NCBI GenBank assembly: GCA_964036275.1
Contig: OZ038437.1
Span: forward strand, 10,001,960 to 10,065,959
Direction of reading: 5' to 3'
Source of the DNA: Litoditis marina
Lineage: Eukaryota; Nematoda; Chromadorea; Rhabditida; Rhabditidae
DNA length: 64,000 nucleotides
Under the pieces are notes generated by a model. That model did no database searches, was not told the origin of the DNA, and saw only the letters and a program-made list of their open reading frames with translations. The first letter of the stretch is position 1. Each line of letters opens with the position of its first letter. The position numbers were made by a program, and so were the translations under genes. Positions 12,601 through 23,100 of the stretch are shown one piece after another.

Positions 12601-13978
12601 CGAAATAAAGCCGTTTGTCTAGCATCAGCCGATAGCCGCCGTGCCCGTTCGTCGCGAGTTTCCCTGCAAAAAAAACTTTAAAAAACTTATCTGCGCAAAT
12701 TAAATTAATCTTTTGTTTGATAAACATAGTTGGCTAGATAAATTTATAGAGTTATGTGGGTTTTATGTAACTTACGCGCTCCGTGTGATAGCCGTTCTTT
12801 GAGCATCTGCTGACAGTCTGGAGTTGCGGTCAGCCGAGTTTTCCCTCCCTCGAGCAGCTGCAGTTTGTGCAGCGTCTGCTGACAGTCTTGAATTGCGGTC
12901 AGCCGAGGTTTCTCTGGCCCGAGCAGCTGCAGTTTGTGCAGCGTCTGCTGACAGTCTGGAATTGCGGTCAGCCGAGGTTTCTCTGGCCCGAGCAGCTGCA
13001 GTTTGTGCAGCGTCTGCTGACAGTCTGGAATTGCGGTCAGCCGAGGTTTCTCTGGCCCGAGCAGCTGCAGTTTGTGCAGCGTCTGCTGACAGTCTTGCGT
13101 TACGTGCTTCTGAGGTCTCCCTAGCTCTAGCAACATTTCTTCGTTCAGCATTCATTGTAAGACGACGAACACGCTCAGTTGACGATTCCCTGCATTACAA
13201 AGTGGTTATACAACCCAATGCAAATGAATAAAAAACAACTCTCTGTATTTTTTATTCAGATTGTTCATTCGTTTGCACATTCTATTCAAGTTTTGAATCT
13301 ATTATACATTCTCAAATTTATTATTCATATTATATATATTCATTGAGAAAACGCAACCTGAGTCTCTTTTCTCGCTGAAGGCGGCTTTTGCGAGCGCGTG
13401 GCGTTTCGTTTTGTAGCAAAGTTTCGTTGTGTCGCTCGGAAGTGGTCGGAGATGTGGATGATATTTCTTCATCAGTATCTCTGTTAAGATGAGAGTTATT
13501 TGAGTGACAACTTGTTTGATTTTAACTGCTATTAACGAAGACAACTGTAATAAGAAAACATGACTCAATTTCTGATACGAAACAAACGTACTGCTCTCGC
13601 TGTCTTTTCGTCCCACGGAAATTTGTGGCTGTGGTTTCGGACCGATTGATGGGTGGTTGGTGAGACTCCAACGATATTCTTGAAGTTTTAGAAAATTTTA
13701 AAAATACTTACTTGATTAAAATACTATAAAATAAAATACTAAATTAAAAATACTTGGAATGATTTCTGTACTGTTCTGTAATATTTACTGTGAAATGTGG
13801 CGGCAAATTGATAGATTGAATTGATAGATTACTTGGAATGATTCCTGTATTGTTCTGTGTTCTGTGTATGTTCTGATTGAACAAACTACCTTGATGGTTG
13901 ATGAGTTGTGGAAGAGCCGAGTCGTACCAATTCTGGCGGATCTGGTTCGGGTGGGCCATCCAACGATACGGAGGACAT
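6689..13978 (-). CDS. Helitron Rep/PIF1-like helicase (RepHel), 17 exons
   Basis: HUH replication initiator fused to a PIF1-family helicase, which nicks and unwinds DNA in rolling-circle transposition. Exons on the minus strand: 13978-13890, 13678-13592, 13480-13358, 13189-12776, 12663-12595, 12467-12292, 12092-11521, 11375-10571, 10449-10205, 9986-9687, 9588-9491, 9425-9317, 9050-8678, 8539-7920, 7810-7328, 7229-7055 and 6921-6689. All phases agree, giving 4971 nt (1656 codons plus stop) without a frameshift. Exon 4 encodes a 23-residue tandem repeat. Exon 6 has the C..C zinc motif (CAGCG). The HUH motif GLPHAHLLL is in exon 8 and the Rep tyrosine motif YLFKYVYKG in exon 10. The Walker A GPGGSGKT, the DECSM Walker B box and GGDFRQ are in exon 14, and NKAQGQS...YVALSR in exon 17. 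An in-frame ATG at 14014 would add 12 residues. The last acceptor could also be at 6934 in the same frame. Confidence 0.9.
9062..9255. repeat. Degenerate TCGAAA-type element in a Helitron intron
   Basis: AT-rich stretch of cgaaa/ttcga words bounded by gttgttaatcga on one side and gaaccctaatt on the other. It resembles the larger element at 57924-58489, which has the same inverted ends (AGGGTTGTTAA/TTAACAACCCT). It lies in the intron between exons 12 and 13 of the Helitron gene. Confidence 0.5.
12803..13110 (-). repeat. 69-bp coding tandem repeat
   Basis: Repeat unit starts at about 12803, 12872, 12941, 13010 and 13079, an exact 69-bp period. The three inner units are nearly identical and the outer ones diverged. 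On the minus strand each unit encodes 23 residues of the type [20 protein letters not shown]. The period is a multiple of three, so copy number can change without breaking the Helitron frame. Confidence 0.9.
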
Positions 13979-14014
13979 GAGAGAAAGCAGAGATATAATG
14001 TGTTTTATAGACAT

Positions 14015-14422
14015 GATGTATTGTGGTTAGATCCGAGTCTTGCGGGTCTTTTATACGCTATTTAGCCACATTTTCAATTATATCATGTAAGTTTCCGGGT
14101 TATTCTAGTTAAACAGAAACTACCATGTTTGAATCTGGTTTTATTTATGTTTTAATCACCAAAACAAATGCTGTCTAGGATTAACGTTAAAAACGTGGGT
14201 AGAAACGTGACTGGCTAGTGGTTTCATTTTATTCGTTTTTCTCTTCCTTGTTGGTAAACCACCGATCCGCTTACTCAGAAATGAGAAATGAAATAGATAT
14301 TTCACGTAACTGACGTGGATTGCACTGGTCTCTATGTTTTGTCGAAGTGTGCTGGAAAAAGCTTGCTTCGTCCAGACAGACAGACAGACAGACAGACCAA
14401 ACACCGCAATTATAGGAGTAGA
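14015..14422 (-). other. Helitron 5' non-coding end
   Basis: About 400 bp between the first ATG codons and the TC terminus. It contains a (CAGA)5 microsatellite at 14379-14398. No ORF stands out; it presumably holds the element's promoter and the Rep nicking site. Confidence 0.6.
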
Positions 14423-14537
14423 TTTTGGTCAGTTTTGGTTGAAACAGGGCTAAACACTATTGAGTGCGGATATTTCGCTCTCCGTGGGGGGGCCTGGCAG
14501 CGATCGCGTATACGCGTTGCAATGGTCCTGTTTCTGA

Positions 14538-14609
14538 TCCTCGGTAGTATAGTGGTGAGTATCCGCGTCTGTCACATGCGAGACCCGGGTTCAATTCCCG
14601 GCCGGGGAG
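14538..14609 (+). tRNA. tRNA-Asp (anticodon GTC)
   Basis: Intact 72-nt cloverleaf, a duplicate of the copy at 4481 (shared TTTCTGA flank). It lies 115 bp to the right of the Helitron's 5' end and is followed by AATTTTT. Confidence 0.85.
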
Positions 14610-16456
14610 AATTTTTGCTTTTCCGTGTTTTAAAATTAACATTTTCAGTTTATTAAGTGGGTAGATTGAGCTAAGAGCTGTCACATATGTTTTTCGGGTG
14701 GTACAAAGCTGTTGTTTACAATTGGAAGTGAAGATTTTGGTCATTTTTGGTGGAAACAGAAAAACTATTCAGTGTGGATAGGGGAGAATTTTTGATTTTC
14801 TGTGTTTCAAAATTAACATTCTCAGTTTATTAAGTGGGTAGATTGAGCAGAGAGCTGTCACATATGTTTTTCGGGTGATACAAAGCTGTTGTTTACAATT
14901 AGAAGTGAAGATTTTGGTCATTTTTGGTTGAAACAGAAAAACTATTCAGTGTGGATAGTAGAGAATTTTTGCTTTTCTGTGTTTCAAAATTAAAATTTTC
15001 AGTTTATTAAGTGGGTAGATTGAACAAAGAGCTGTCACATATGTTTTTCGGGTGGTACAAAGCTGTTGTTTACAATTGGAAGTGAAGATTTTGGTCATTT
15101 TTGGTGGAAACAGAAACACTATTCAGTGTGGATAGGGGAGAATTTTTGCTTTTCTGTTTTTCAAAATTAACATTTTCAGTTTATTAAGTGGGTAGATTGA
15201 GCAAAGAGCTGTCACATTTGTTTTTCGGGTGGTACAAAGCTGTTGTTTACAATTGGAAGTGAAGATGTTGGTCATTTTTGGTGGAAACAGAAAAACTATT
15301 CAGTGTGGATAGGGGAGAATTTTTGCTTTTCTGTATTTAAAATTAACATTTTTAGTTTATTAAGTGGGTAGATTGAGCTAAGAGCTGTCACATATGTTTT
15401 TAGGGTGGTAGAAAGTTGTTGTTTACAATTAGAAGTGAAGATTTTGGTCAGTTTTGGTTGAAACAGGGCTAAAAAACTATTCAGTGTGGATAGGGGAGAA
15501 TTTGTGCTTTTCTGTGTTTCAAAATTAACATTCTCAGTTTATTAAGTGGGTAGATTGAGCAGAGAGCTGTCACATATGTTTTTCGGGTGGTACAAAGCTG
15601 TTGTTTACAATTAGAAGTGAAGATTTTGGTCAGTTTTGGTTGAAACAGGGCTAAAAAAACTATTCAGTGTGGTTAGGGGAGAATTTGTGCTTTTCTGTGT
15701 TTCAAAATTAACATTCTCAGTTTATTAAGTGGGTAGATTGAGCAAAGAGCTGTCACATATGTTTTTCGGGTGGTACAAAGCTGTTGTTTACAATTAGAAG
15801 TGAAGATTTTGGTCAGTTTTGGTTGAAACAGGGCTAAAAACTATTCAGTGTGGATAGGGGAGAATTTTTGATTTTCTGTGTTTCAAAATTAACATTTTCA
15901 GTTTATTAAGTGGGTAGATTGAGCAAAGAGCTCTCACATATGTTTTTCGGGTGGTACAAAGCTGATGTTTACAATGAGAAGTGAAGATTTTGGTCATTTT
16001 TGGTGGAAACAGAAAAACTATTCAGTGTGGATAGTAGAGAATTTTTGCTTTTCTGTGTTTCAAAATTAACATTTTTAGTTTATTAAGTGGGTAGATTGAG
16101 CAAAGAGCTGTCACATATGTTTTTCGGGTGGTACAAAGCTGTTGTTTACAATTAGAAGTGAAGATTTGGGTCATTTTTGGTGGAAACAGAAAAACTATTC
16201 AGTGTGGATAGTAGAGAATTTTTGCTTTTCTGTGTTTCAAAATTAACATTTTTAGTTTATTAAGTGGGTAGATTGAGCAAAGAGCTGTCACATATGTTTT
16301 TCGGGTGGTACAAAGCTGTTGTTTACAATTAGAAGTGAAGATTTGGGTCATTTTTGGTTGAAACAGGGCTAAACACTATTCAGTGCGGATATTTCGCTCT
16401 CAGTGGGCGGGCCTGGCAGCGATCGAGTATACGCGTTGCAATGGTCCTGTTTCGGG

Positions 16457-16528
16457 TCCTCGGTAGTATAGTGGTGAGTATCCGCGTCTGTCACATGCGA
16501 GACCCGGGTTCAATTCCCGGCCGGGGAG
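16457..16528 (+). tRNA. tRNA-Asp (anticodon GTC)
   Basis: Intact 72-nt cloverleaf, a duplicate of the copy at 6223 (shared CGGGTCC flank). It is the last intact copy before the array decays. Confidence 0.85.
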
Positions 16529-16949
16529 AATTTTTGCTTTTCTGTATTTAAAATTAACATTTTTAGTTTATTAAGTGGGTAGATTGAGCTAAGAGCTGTC
16601 ACATATGTTTTTAGGGTGGTAGAAAGTTGTTGTTTACCATTAGAAGGGAAGATTTTGGTCAGTTTTGGTTGAAACAGGGCTAAAAAACTATTCAGTGTGG
16701 ATAGGGGAGAATTTGTGCTTTTCTGTGTTTCAAAATTAACATTCTCAGTTTATTAAGTGGGTAGATTGAGCAGAGAGCTGTCACATATGTTTTTCGGGTG
16801 GTACAAAGCTGTTGTTTACAATTAGAAGTGAAGATTTTGGTCATTTTTGGTGGAAACAAGGCTATAAACTATTCAGTGTGAATATTTCGCTCTCATTGGG
16901 CGGGCCTGGCAGCGATCCAGTATACGCGTTGCAATAGTCCTGTTTCGGA

Positions 16950-17021
16950 TCCTCGGTAGTGTAGTGGTGAGTATCCGCGTCTGTCACATGCGAGACACGG
17001 GTTCAATTCCCAGCCGGGGAG
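16950..17021 (+). pseudogene. Degenerate tRNA-Asp(GTC) copy at the array edge
   Basis: D arm GTGT/GTAT and the GTC anticodon are retained. The T stem reads ACGGG/CCCAG, so its two outer pairs are lost (A-G and C-A). Flanks are also diverged (gcgatccagtatacg). Decay at the edge is usual for satellites, where homogenisation is weakest. Confidence 0.8.
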
Positions 17022-17096
17022 AATTTTTGCTTTTCTGTGTTTTAAAATTATTATTTCCAGTCAATAAAATGGGTGGATCAAGCTAAGAGTTGTCAC

Positions 17097-17500
17097 GTAT
17101 GTTTTTTCGGGTGGTAGAAAAGTTATTTTTTTGCAATTAGAAGTGAATATATTGGTCAATTTTGGTCTAAACAGAAGTATAAACTATTCAGTGTGTATAT
17201 TTTGTTCTGATCAGCGTAACACTGTCAAATTTCACGTCCGATTCAACGAGACTATATATGACTTGTATAAATTGGTCTATTATTAGGCCGATTATTTTCC
17301 CTCCATTGATTATTGATAGAAGTCATTTTGAATTTCGATGGTAATGCTATCTAATCTGAACACGTATTTGAGTTGTGCTTTTCCTTATCTCCTTTATTGC
17401 CACACCCAACAATATATCAAGGCCGTTCTTTCCATTTGGGAATGACAAAGCTCGATAACATAATCTTCCTTCTATCGACCTTCACGTTGATCACTTACTT
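17097..17500 (+). repeat. Highly diverged satellite monomer and unique AT-rich sequence
   Basis: Up to about 17205 the sequence is still recognisable as a monomer (gggtggtagaaaag, then actattcagtgtg) but with many changes. From there to 17500 it is AT-rich with no feature I can name. Confidence 0.6.
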
Positions 17501-17636
17501 TATACTACAAGTAAAATGAATAGTCACGTAAAGTTGGCATTCTAATGAGGAATCGTGCACTTTATCATTGCACGTTTCTTAGTTTGGCTGTGTTTAACAT
17601 GTTACACGTGACTGTGCACTTGACTAACAGTATATA
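17501..17636 (-). mobile_element. CACGTG-type MITE (family S)
   Basis: A 136-bp element bounded by TATACTA...AGTATA. It contains the family words tgtttaacatgtt, cacgtgac and aatgaggaatcgtgcac. Other copies: about 26055-26175, 35720-35847, 44152-44289, 50694-51277 (interrupted) and about 51815-51918, with half copies near 25010 and 28547-28590. The TA-rich termini suggest a Tc1/mariner-like or related TA target. Confidence 0.65.
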
Positions 17637-17886
17637 AGACGCTGCAATCTAAATGGTTTCTAAAATCTGAGAATCTCATTGATTTCTTTGATTTTATGAG
17701 ATGAGGTTTTCGAGCGTCGAAGAATTATGATTTTTCTCAAATATTTCTGATTCAACATAGCGTTGGGCCCACTTATTTGAGGTTTCTATTAAAAGTAAAA
17801 GTCTCAATTCATCGAGTCACTTCTCTTTGAACTGGAAAAATCTATGTCACAAAATATTGTAGTTTGAGCATATATCACGAAAAAGT

Positions 17887-18540
17887 TTGTCAGGACTATT
17901 CGAGGGTCCAAAAACTGTGTCAGAAATAATCAAGGCTCCAAAAATTGTGTCAGAACTATTCGAGGTTCGATTTTTTCTGACCCAATTTTTCGAGCCTCGA
18001 ATATTTGTGTCAGAATCATTCGCACTCCAATTATTTATGGTACGTTCATATAGCTGGTTCCTGTTGGAAATTAGGTCTCAGCTCGCGCGATCGAATTGTT
18101 CTCCGCGGCACGATCTTTGCTGGTACGTATCTAGTACGGGTTCCAAATTTGCGCGTCTGTCTCGGCGACTGTTTCTCTGGTGTCTCTTCTCTCTCGTCTG
18201 CCGCCCATTGATTACGAACCCGTAGACGAGAGAGAAGAGACGCCAGAGAAACAGTCGCCGAGACAGACGCGCAAATTTGGCACACGTACTAGATACGTAC
18301 CAGCCAAAATCGTGCCGCGGAAAACAATATGATCGCGTGAGCTGAGACCTAATTTCCAACAGGAACCAGCTATATGAACGTACCATAAATAATTGAAGTG
18401 CGAATAATTCTGACACAAATATTCGAGGCTCGAAAAATTATGTCAGAAAAAATCGAACCTCGAATTATTCTGACAGAATTTTTCGAACCTTGATTATTTC
18501 TGGCACAGTTTTACGAACCTCCAAAAGTTGTGGGTAACTA
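17887..18540. mobile_element. Foldback element with arms of about 310 bp
   Basis: Two long inverted arms meet around 18207-18225 (spacer near ccgcccattgattacg). The inner arm pair is near-perfect: cgtctgtctcggcgactg on the left against cagtcgccgagacagacg on the right. The outer halves of the arms carry irregular copies of a tcgaggntcgaaa/tgtgtcaga word. Apparent ORFs of 112 and 68 codons occur on both strands only because the arms mirror each other. Probably a non-autonomous foldback transposon. Confidence 0.8.
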
Positions 18541-18930
18541 CTCTGCTGTGTCAAAATATTTTAAACCGAGAATAGTTGGGTCAGAATATTCAGAGCTTTT
18601 CGATTGTTTGTTAATTTAATCGGATGTCCAAACGAGGGTGACACATGAATTTGAAAAATCGGTAATTTTCGAAAAAAAGTTCTGACAAGTCATGTGAAGC
18701 AAAATAATTCAAAATTCTCTAAGAATTGTTCGGAAACCTGAAACCATTTAGATTGAAGTGTCTTATATTCTCTTCGACCATTTACGCTGTCTCAACCCGT
18801 TTTCTCTTCTTTTCCGTTTTCATGTATTTAAAGTATCGTAATTGATTTTTTACTGTTTTGTTATGGTTGTCAATTGAAATAGGACGTCAATTAATTAATG
18901 TTATAACTTGATCAACTAATTTAAAGGGAG
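18541..18930. other. AT-rich upstream region of the kinase gene
   Basis: About 390 bp with no ORF or repeat I can identify. It presumably contains the promoter and 5' leader. An in-frame TAA at 18922-18924 precedes the chosen ATG. Confidence 0.5.
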
Positions 18931-20068
18931 ATGATCCCTTCACGAAATATGTCGAGCGACCTTACCATGACAGAATGCAACCATATGATATGTGTCTGGA
19001 AGATATGCTTTTTGTGTGGGAATAGCATTACTGAAGGTGAGCTATACAGTCTTTCTCACCCCTAAGAGACTGCTACAGTAAGAATCCGAAACGTTCAGGG
19101 TATTTTAATTATGTAAATGTTATAGAGAATGTTGCCACTTCTTGCAATCGATCATTATTCCGTATCCGAAAGCGTGATTTAAAGTTTTTTTTCGTCAAAA
19201 GCAAAGTTTGAGTCAGAGATCACTGAGAAGGTTAAGTGGTGTACTGTAGTTGTCTCAGTAGGAATGGTGCGTACTATATGAGGTCACAAAAGTTATAACA
19301 AACACCAATCAATCGTTTTGTTAAGCCGATTTGAAACTGATTAGGTACGGGTGCCTCTGGATTCTTGAGAAAACACACGTTGCATTAATTTCTTATCTGC
19401 CTTGCTGCTCGAATCGAACAGAAAAGGTCAGAGTACATATTAGTCAAGGTCTGAAGAAGTCAAATTTAACTTGGTGGGCAAGTACAGAGTACATATGCTA
19501 GAAGATCCCGGCACCTTCATCCCATCCTGCGTCTCTGGCTCTGCCTCACGGTTTCTTGTCTCTTACATCCCGCGGATGTTAGAGCAGAGAAATAGCGTAT
19601 GTTCAAGGAGACGCAGGATGGGATGAAGGTGCTGGGATATTCTAGCATACGTACTCAGGGGATGAAAACCATACAACGGAAAATAAATCGTTAATTGACA
19701 TCACGATAGACAATTATTAATTGATTTTTGTGCAAACAAGTTGCAGGTATTCGGAAAACATAACAGAAAGAGTACTCATGTACATATAGTCGTCGCAATC
19801 GCAAAAGCGGTAGGATACTGTATAACTCAATTTCCGCTGTGTGCGGATACATGTCTCATATTCCGAAGCTTGCCAGTTAACGACTATTGTAGCGCAGTGG
19901 TTACCGACTGGCTACAAAAGTGTTGCTCGTAGGTTCGATTCTGGCGAGAAACAACAATTTATAAGGTTGACTAGGTATGTTGTAGAGTTTTCAATTAGGA
20001 GTTTTGCCTCTCTCCATTCCACATTTTTGACCCCGAAGTTGTCGAACAGACACGGGATTATTGAATAC

Positions 20069-20102
<34 letters not shown>

Positions 20103-23100
20103 CATAATCGTTGAAATTATTATGGGAATATGTGCTCAGTGAAAGGGGCCACTCAAAAATGTTTCAGAACTCGGAACGGAATTCAAAAAAATTTGAGTGG
20201 CACCTTTCACTGAGCATAATACATTAATTGTTTTGATTTTTCAAATAAATATAACACTAATTGTTGATATGTTTCATGTGAAGACAGTAAAGCGCCCGTG
20301 GCAGACCCCTTTCGATCATTTGGACCTTATAGACATGTTGCCCATGTCCATTCCATTATGAACATGTTCTCGCCATCGTCTCACGAGCAACTCAAAAAAG
20401 GTTGCGTTATGGAATGTCTCTGTATACGGCATGAAGAAGTTTACGCGTGCCCGGGTTTTCAGAGCGGAGATCACCAACATTCTTCCTGTTCTATCTGCTT
20501 CAGTGAGTATAAGTTTTGTCAATTTCTTAAAAAATTCCCAGCCCATTTTGGACCCGACGAGAGAGTGTGCGGGTCAGAGAGACGCAGATGACCGCTCGCC
20601 CCACATTCCTCAATCGATCGTGCACTTTGCTGTTTTTCACGGGAAAATGTCGGCTATATTCATTGCATTCTGATACAATTTCGCCTTTACGGCATTGAAA
20701 TCCTTCTAACCTTGAAAGAAGTTGGCATGCTGTTTGGGGATTTCGAAACCTTGAAATTTCACCCCCACCCTTCTGAGTATGTGTTAACAGCTGAAGGTTT
20801 CCCTGAGCAGTTGTTAACTTTTGTCAGCACAAGTGATGGAAAACACTCCTCAATTCAAAATATCATTTGCTGATCAGGTGTGAACACTCTGTCGATCTCG
20901 TTCAATCTTCATTGATGCTTCATCATTTATTCGTTTAATGTTTAAGTTAAACTTTGTATTGCCATCGAAATTATCATGACATGCGCAGAATTTAGACGAG
21001 TTGCGCGTACGTTAAAAAAATGTAAAATTACCTTACATTATACCTTATGCATAACATTGACAAGTTTCGAACAATTCCAACATCATGGTAGCTAACTATG
21101 AACACAGATAAATGAATACAGTTTTAAAACTTCAACATTAATTTTTCAGAACAAAGGATTATAATCAACTACGTGGTTAAAACCTTCGATACTGGTGGGT
21201 GGTATGTATGTAAACATTGTTCTTATTATTTTCTCTCGAATCAAGTGAATTACACTAACTATATCGAAGATTCTCTCGGGAAATGAAAAAAATGGTATAT
21301 GTTGGCACACTTCATCCTGCCAAGGTTTGTAGTTTGATTCTATTGCGGTTCGGGTGAAACTCGTGAATTATGGCGTCCACCGGGATCAAACTTCAACTAA
21401 GATTATGTCACTCCCTATAACTCAGAAAAAGCGTGGTTGCAAAACAGTAAATTACTGATTATACAGCGTGGCTGTCATAGATATCGATTTTTTTCTCGTC
21501 GTCTGACTCTTCGGCGCCCGCATTGTCTCTAGATTTCAAAACAGTTTCGACCAAACGCGAGTTTGTAATTAACAGACTATGGTCTGAGAACCCAGCGACA
21601 TGAGAGCAGAGATATTGGGTATAAATAACGTGATTGGGAACTCACATTTCATTTTTTTACGTAATCACATTCATAAAAATACATATAATTCATATATTGA
21701 ATCATTGCAACACTAGTCTGATACAGGGGTACAGCAGACACGTTTGCAAGTGGTGTATCCTCTTAATTTCATACATAATTGGTGCAAAGACAAAATTACT
21801 TTGCTTTTCAGATGATGTGAGAAGTGCGTACAAGAAGTTCATAGAGACATCATTTCCACTTCTGCTGAAAGAAGTTGGTTTTGGGGTATAAGTCGAAACG
21901 TGCCACACTATATTTTTTTCTTTATAATTCTTCTCGGTTTAATTGTTAGATCTAAGGCTTTTTTTTCACGAACATTGTAGGGAACACTATAGTATGCATA
22001 GACATAGAGGTTCCCAGTGTGAAAATAGTGAGAAAAAGTGATCTAATAGGGCGTTCATTTAGAATTCAAACAACTATATTGAGTTGGGACTAGAAGAATG
22101 CAAGTTATTGGTGGCTACTTGGAGAATTTGCTATCGCTGTCAAAAACCAGTCACGGACGAAGGTAATGAAAAACAATATGTAAAAATTATTGAATTAGTA
22201 GAGTTTAAGTTAAATAACCAAGAGTTTCAGAAACATATAAGTGAAATAAAATAAATTTTCTTATACTAGTTTGAATTTTTTGGTTAAATCTGATTGCATC
22301 GTTTCGTTTCTTATAGAAAAAGACCAAATGATAGTTGAAGTGATAACTATATAGATATACTCCATTTTTTTTACAAAGTTCGACCAAACAGGGTTCCCTC
22401 TACAAAACACCAGTGACCGTATTTTGTAAGTTCAAAAGGCCGAGTAAGCTATTTGAGCATAATTTTGATGACATTTTCTAAAATTTTAATTCAAAATCTG
22501 ATTGCATCGTTTTGTTTCTTATAGAAAAAGACCAAATGATAGTTGAATTGGTAACTATATAGATATACTCCATTTTTTTTACAAAGTTCGACCATACAGG
22601 GTTCCCTCTACAAAACACCAGTGACCGTATTTTGTAAGTTCAAAAGGCCGAGTAAGCTATTTGAGCAAAATTTTGATGACATTTTCTAAAATTTTAATTC
22701 AAGTTACGACTTTTCATTTGATTTTCTGCCTATTAAGTGGAGGTTTGGTTTTCCATATGAGCAAGATAGACATCGAAACAAGTGAGTCAGTAGTGTGTAG
22801 TACATCATTTGAATTTCTCAAATAGCTTACCCGGTTATTTGTGCCTACATACTACATACAATGAAAGATGGGTCCCACCCTCTAATCAATTATGTCTATC
22901 GAGCTAACAAATGTTCAGTGTTGTCTTATGTTCGAGACGAACTTACACGGTGTATTCTTACGACTAAAGAAATTTTGTGTTTTTGGAAAAGCATTGACTA
23001 ACCAGGATTCTCGAAAATACCAGTCTACAATTTTCTTCCAACATGCATGTAGTTTTTCAGGCGGTCAAATTGACAACTGTGGATGTTTTCATCACTCCAC

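Larger units (their letters stand above)
6420..14422 (-). mobile_element. Complete autonomous Helitron, 8003 bp
   Basis: On the minus strand the element starts with TCTACTCCTATAATTG (the 5'-TC rule) and ends ...CCTTCCTTG. An 18-nt hairpin lies 11 nt before the 3' end. The outer bases rejoin as gaaga|ttttgg, exactly the satellite sequence, with no target-site duplication and with insertion between A and T, as known for Helitrons. The distance between flanking tRNA copies 6223 and 14538 is 8315 bp; subtracting 8003 leaves 312, the spacing of the tRNA pair 4169/4481. The terminal tetranucleotide is CTTG rather than the usual CTRR. The element carries an unbroken Rep/helicase gene, so it may be recent and possibly active. 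Confidence 0.93.
14423..17096 (+). repeat. tRNA-bearing satellite array, right part
   Basis: Continuation of the array after the Helitron, with the same orientation and phase. Monomer starts are at 14684, 14861, 15038, 15215, 15391, 15573, 15756, 15937, 16114, 16291 (long), 16602 and 16784 (long, degenerate). From 14423 to 16528 it matches 4368-6294 almost base for base, apart from one additional 177-bp monomer beginning at 16114. The last monomers carry many substitutions. Confidence 0.95.

Noticed and set aside
12824..13231. 135-codon plus-strand ORF and others overlapping the 69-bp repeat
   Set aside because: Shadow frames of the Helitron coding repeat. Only the minus-strand frame joins the flanking exons in phase and fits the family.
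17887..18418. Mirrored ORFs in the foldback element
   Set aside because: The same translation appears on both strands because of the inverted arms; no start context or domain.
20298..20591. 97-codon ORF in the first kinase intron as a nested gene
   Set aside because: Open on both strands with no recognisable domain; part of it matches a MITE core.
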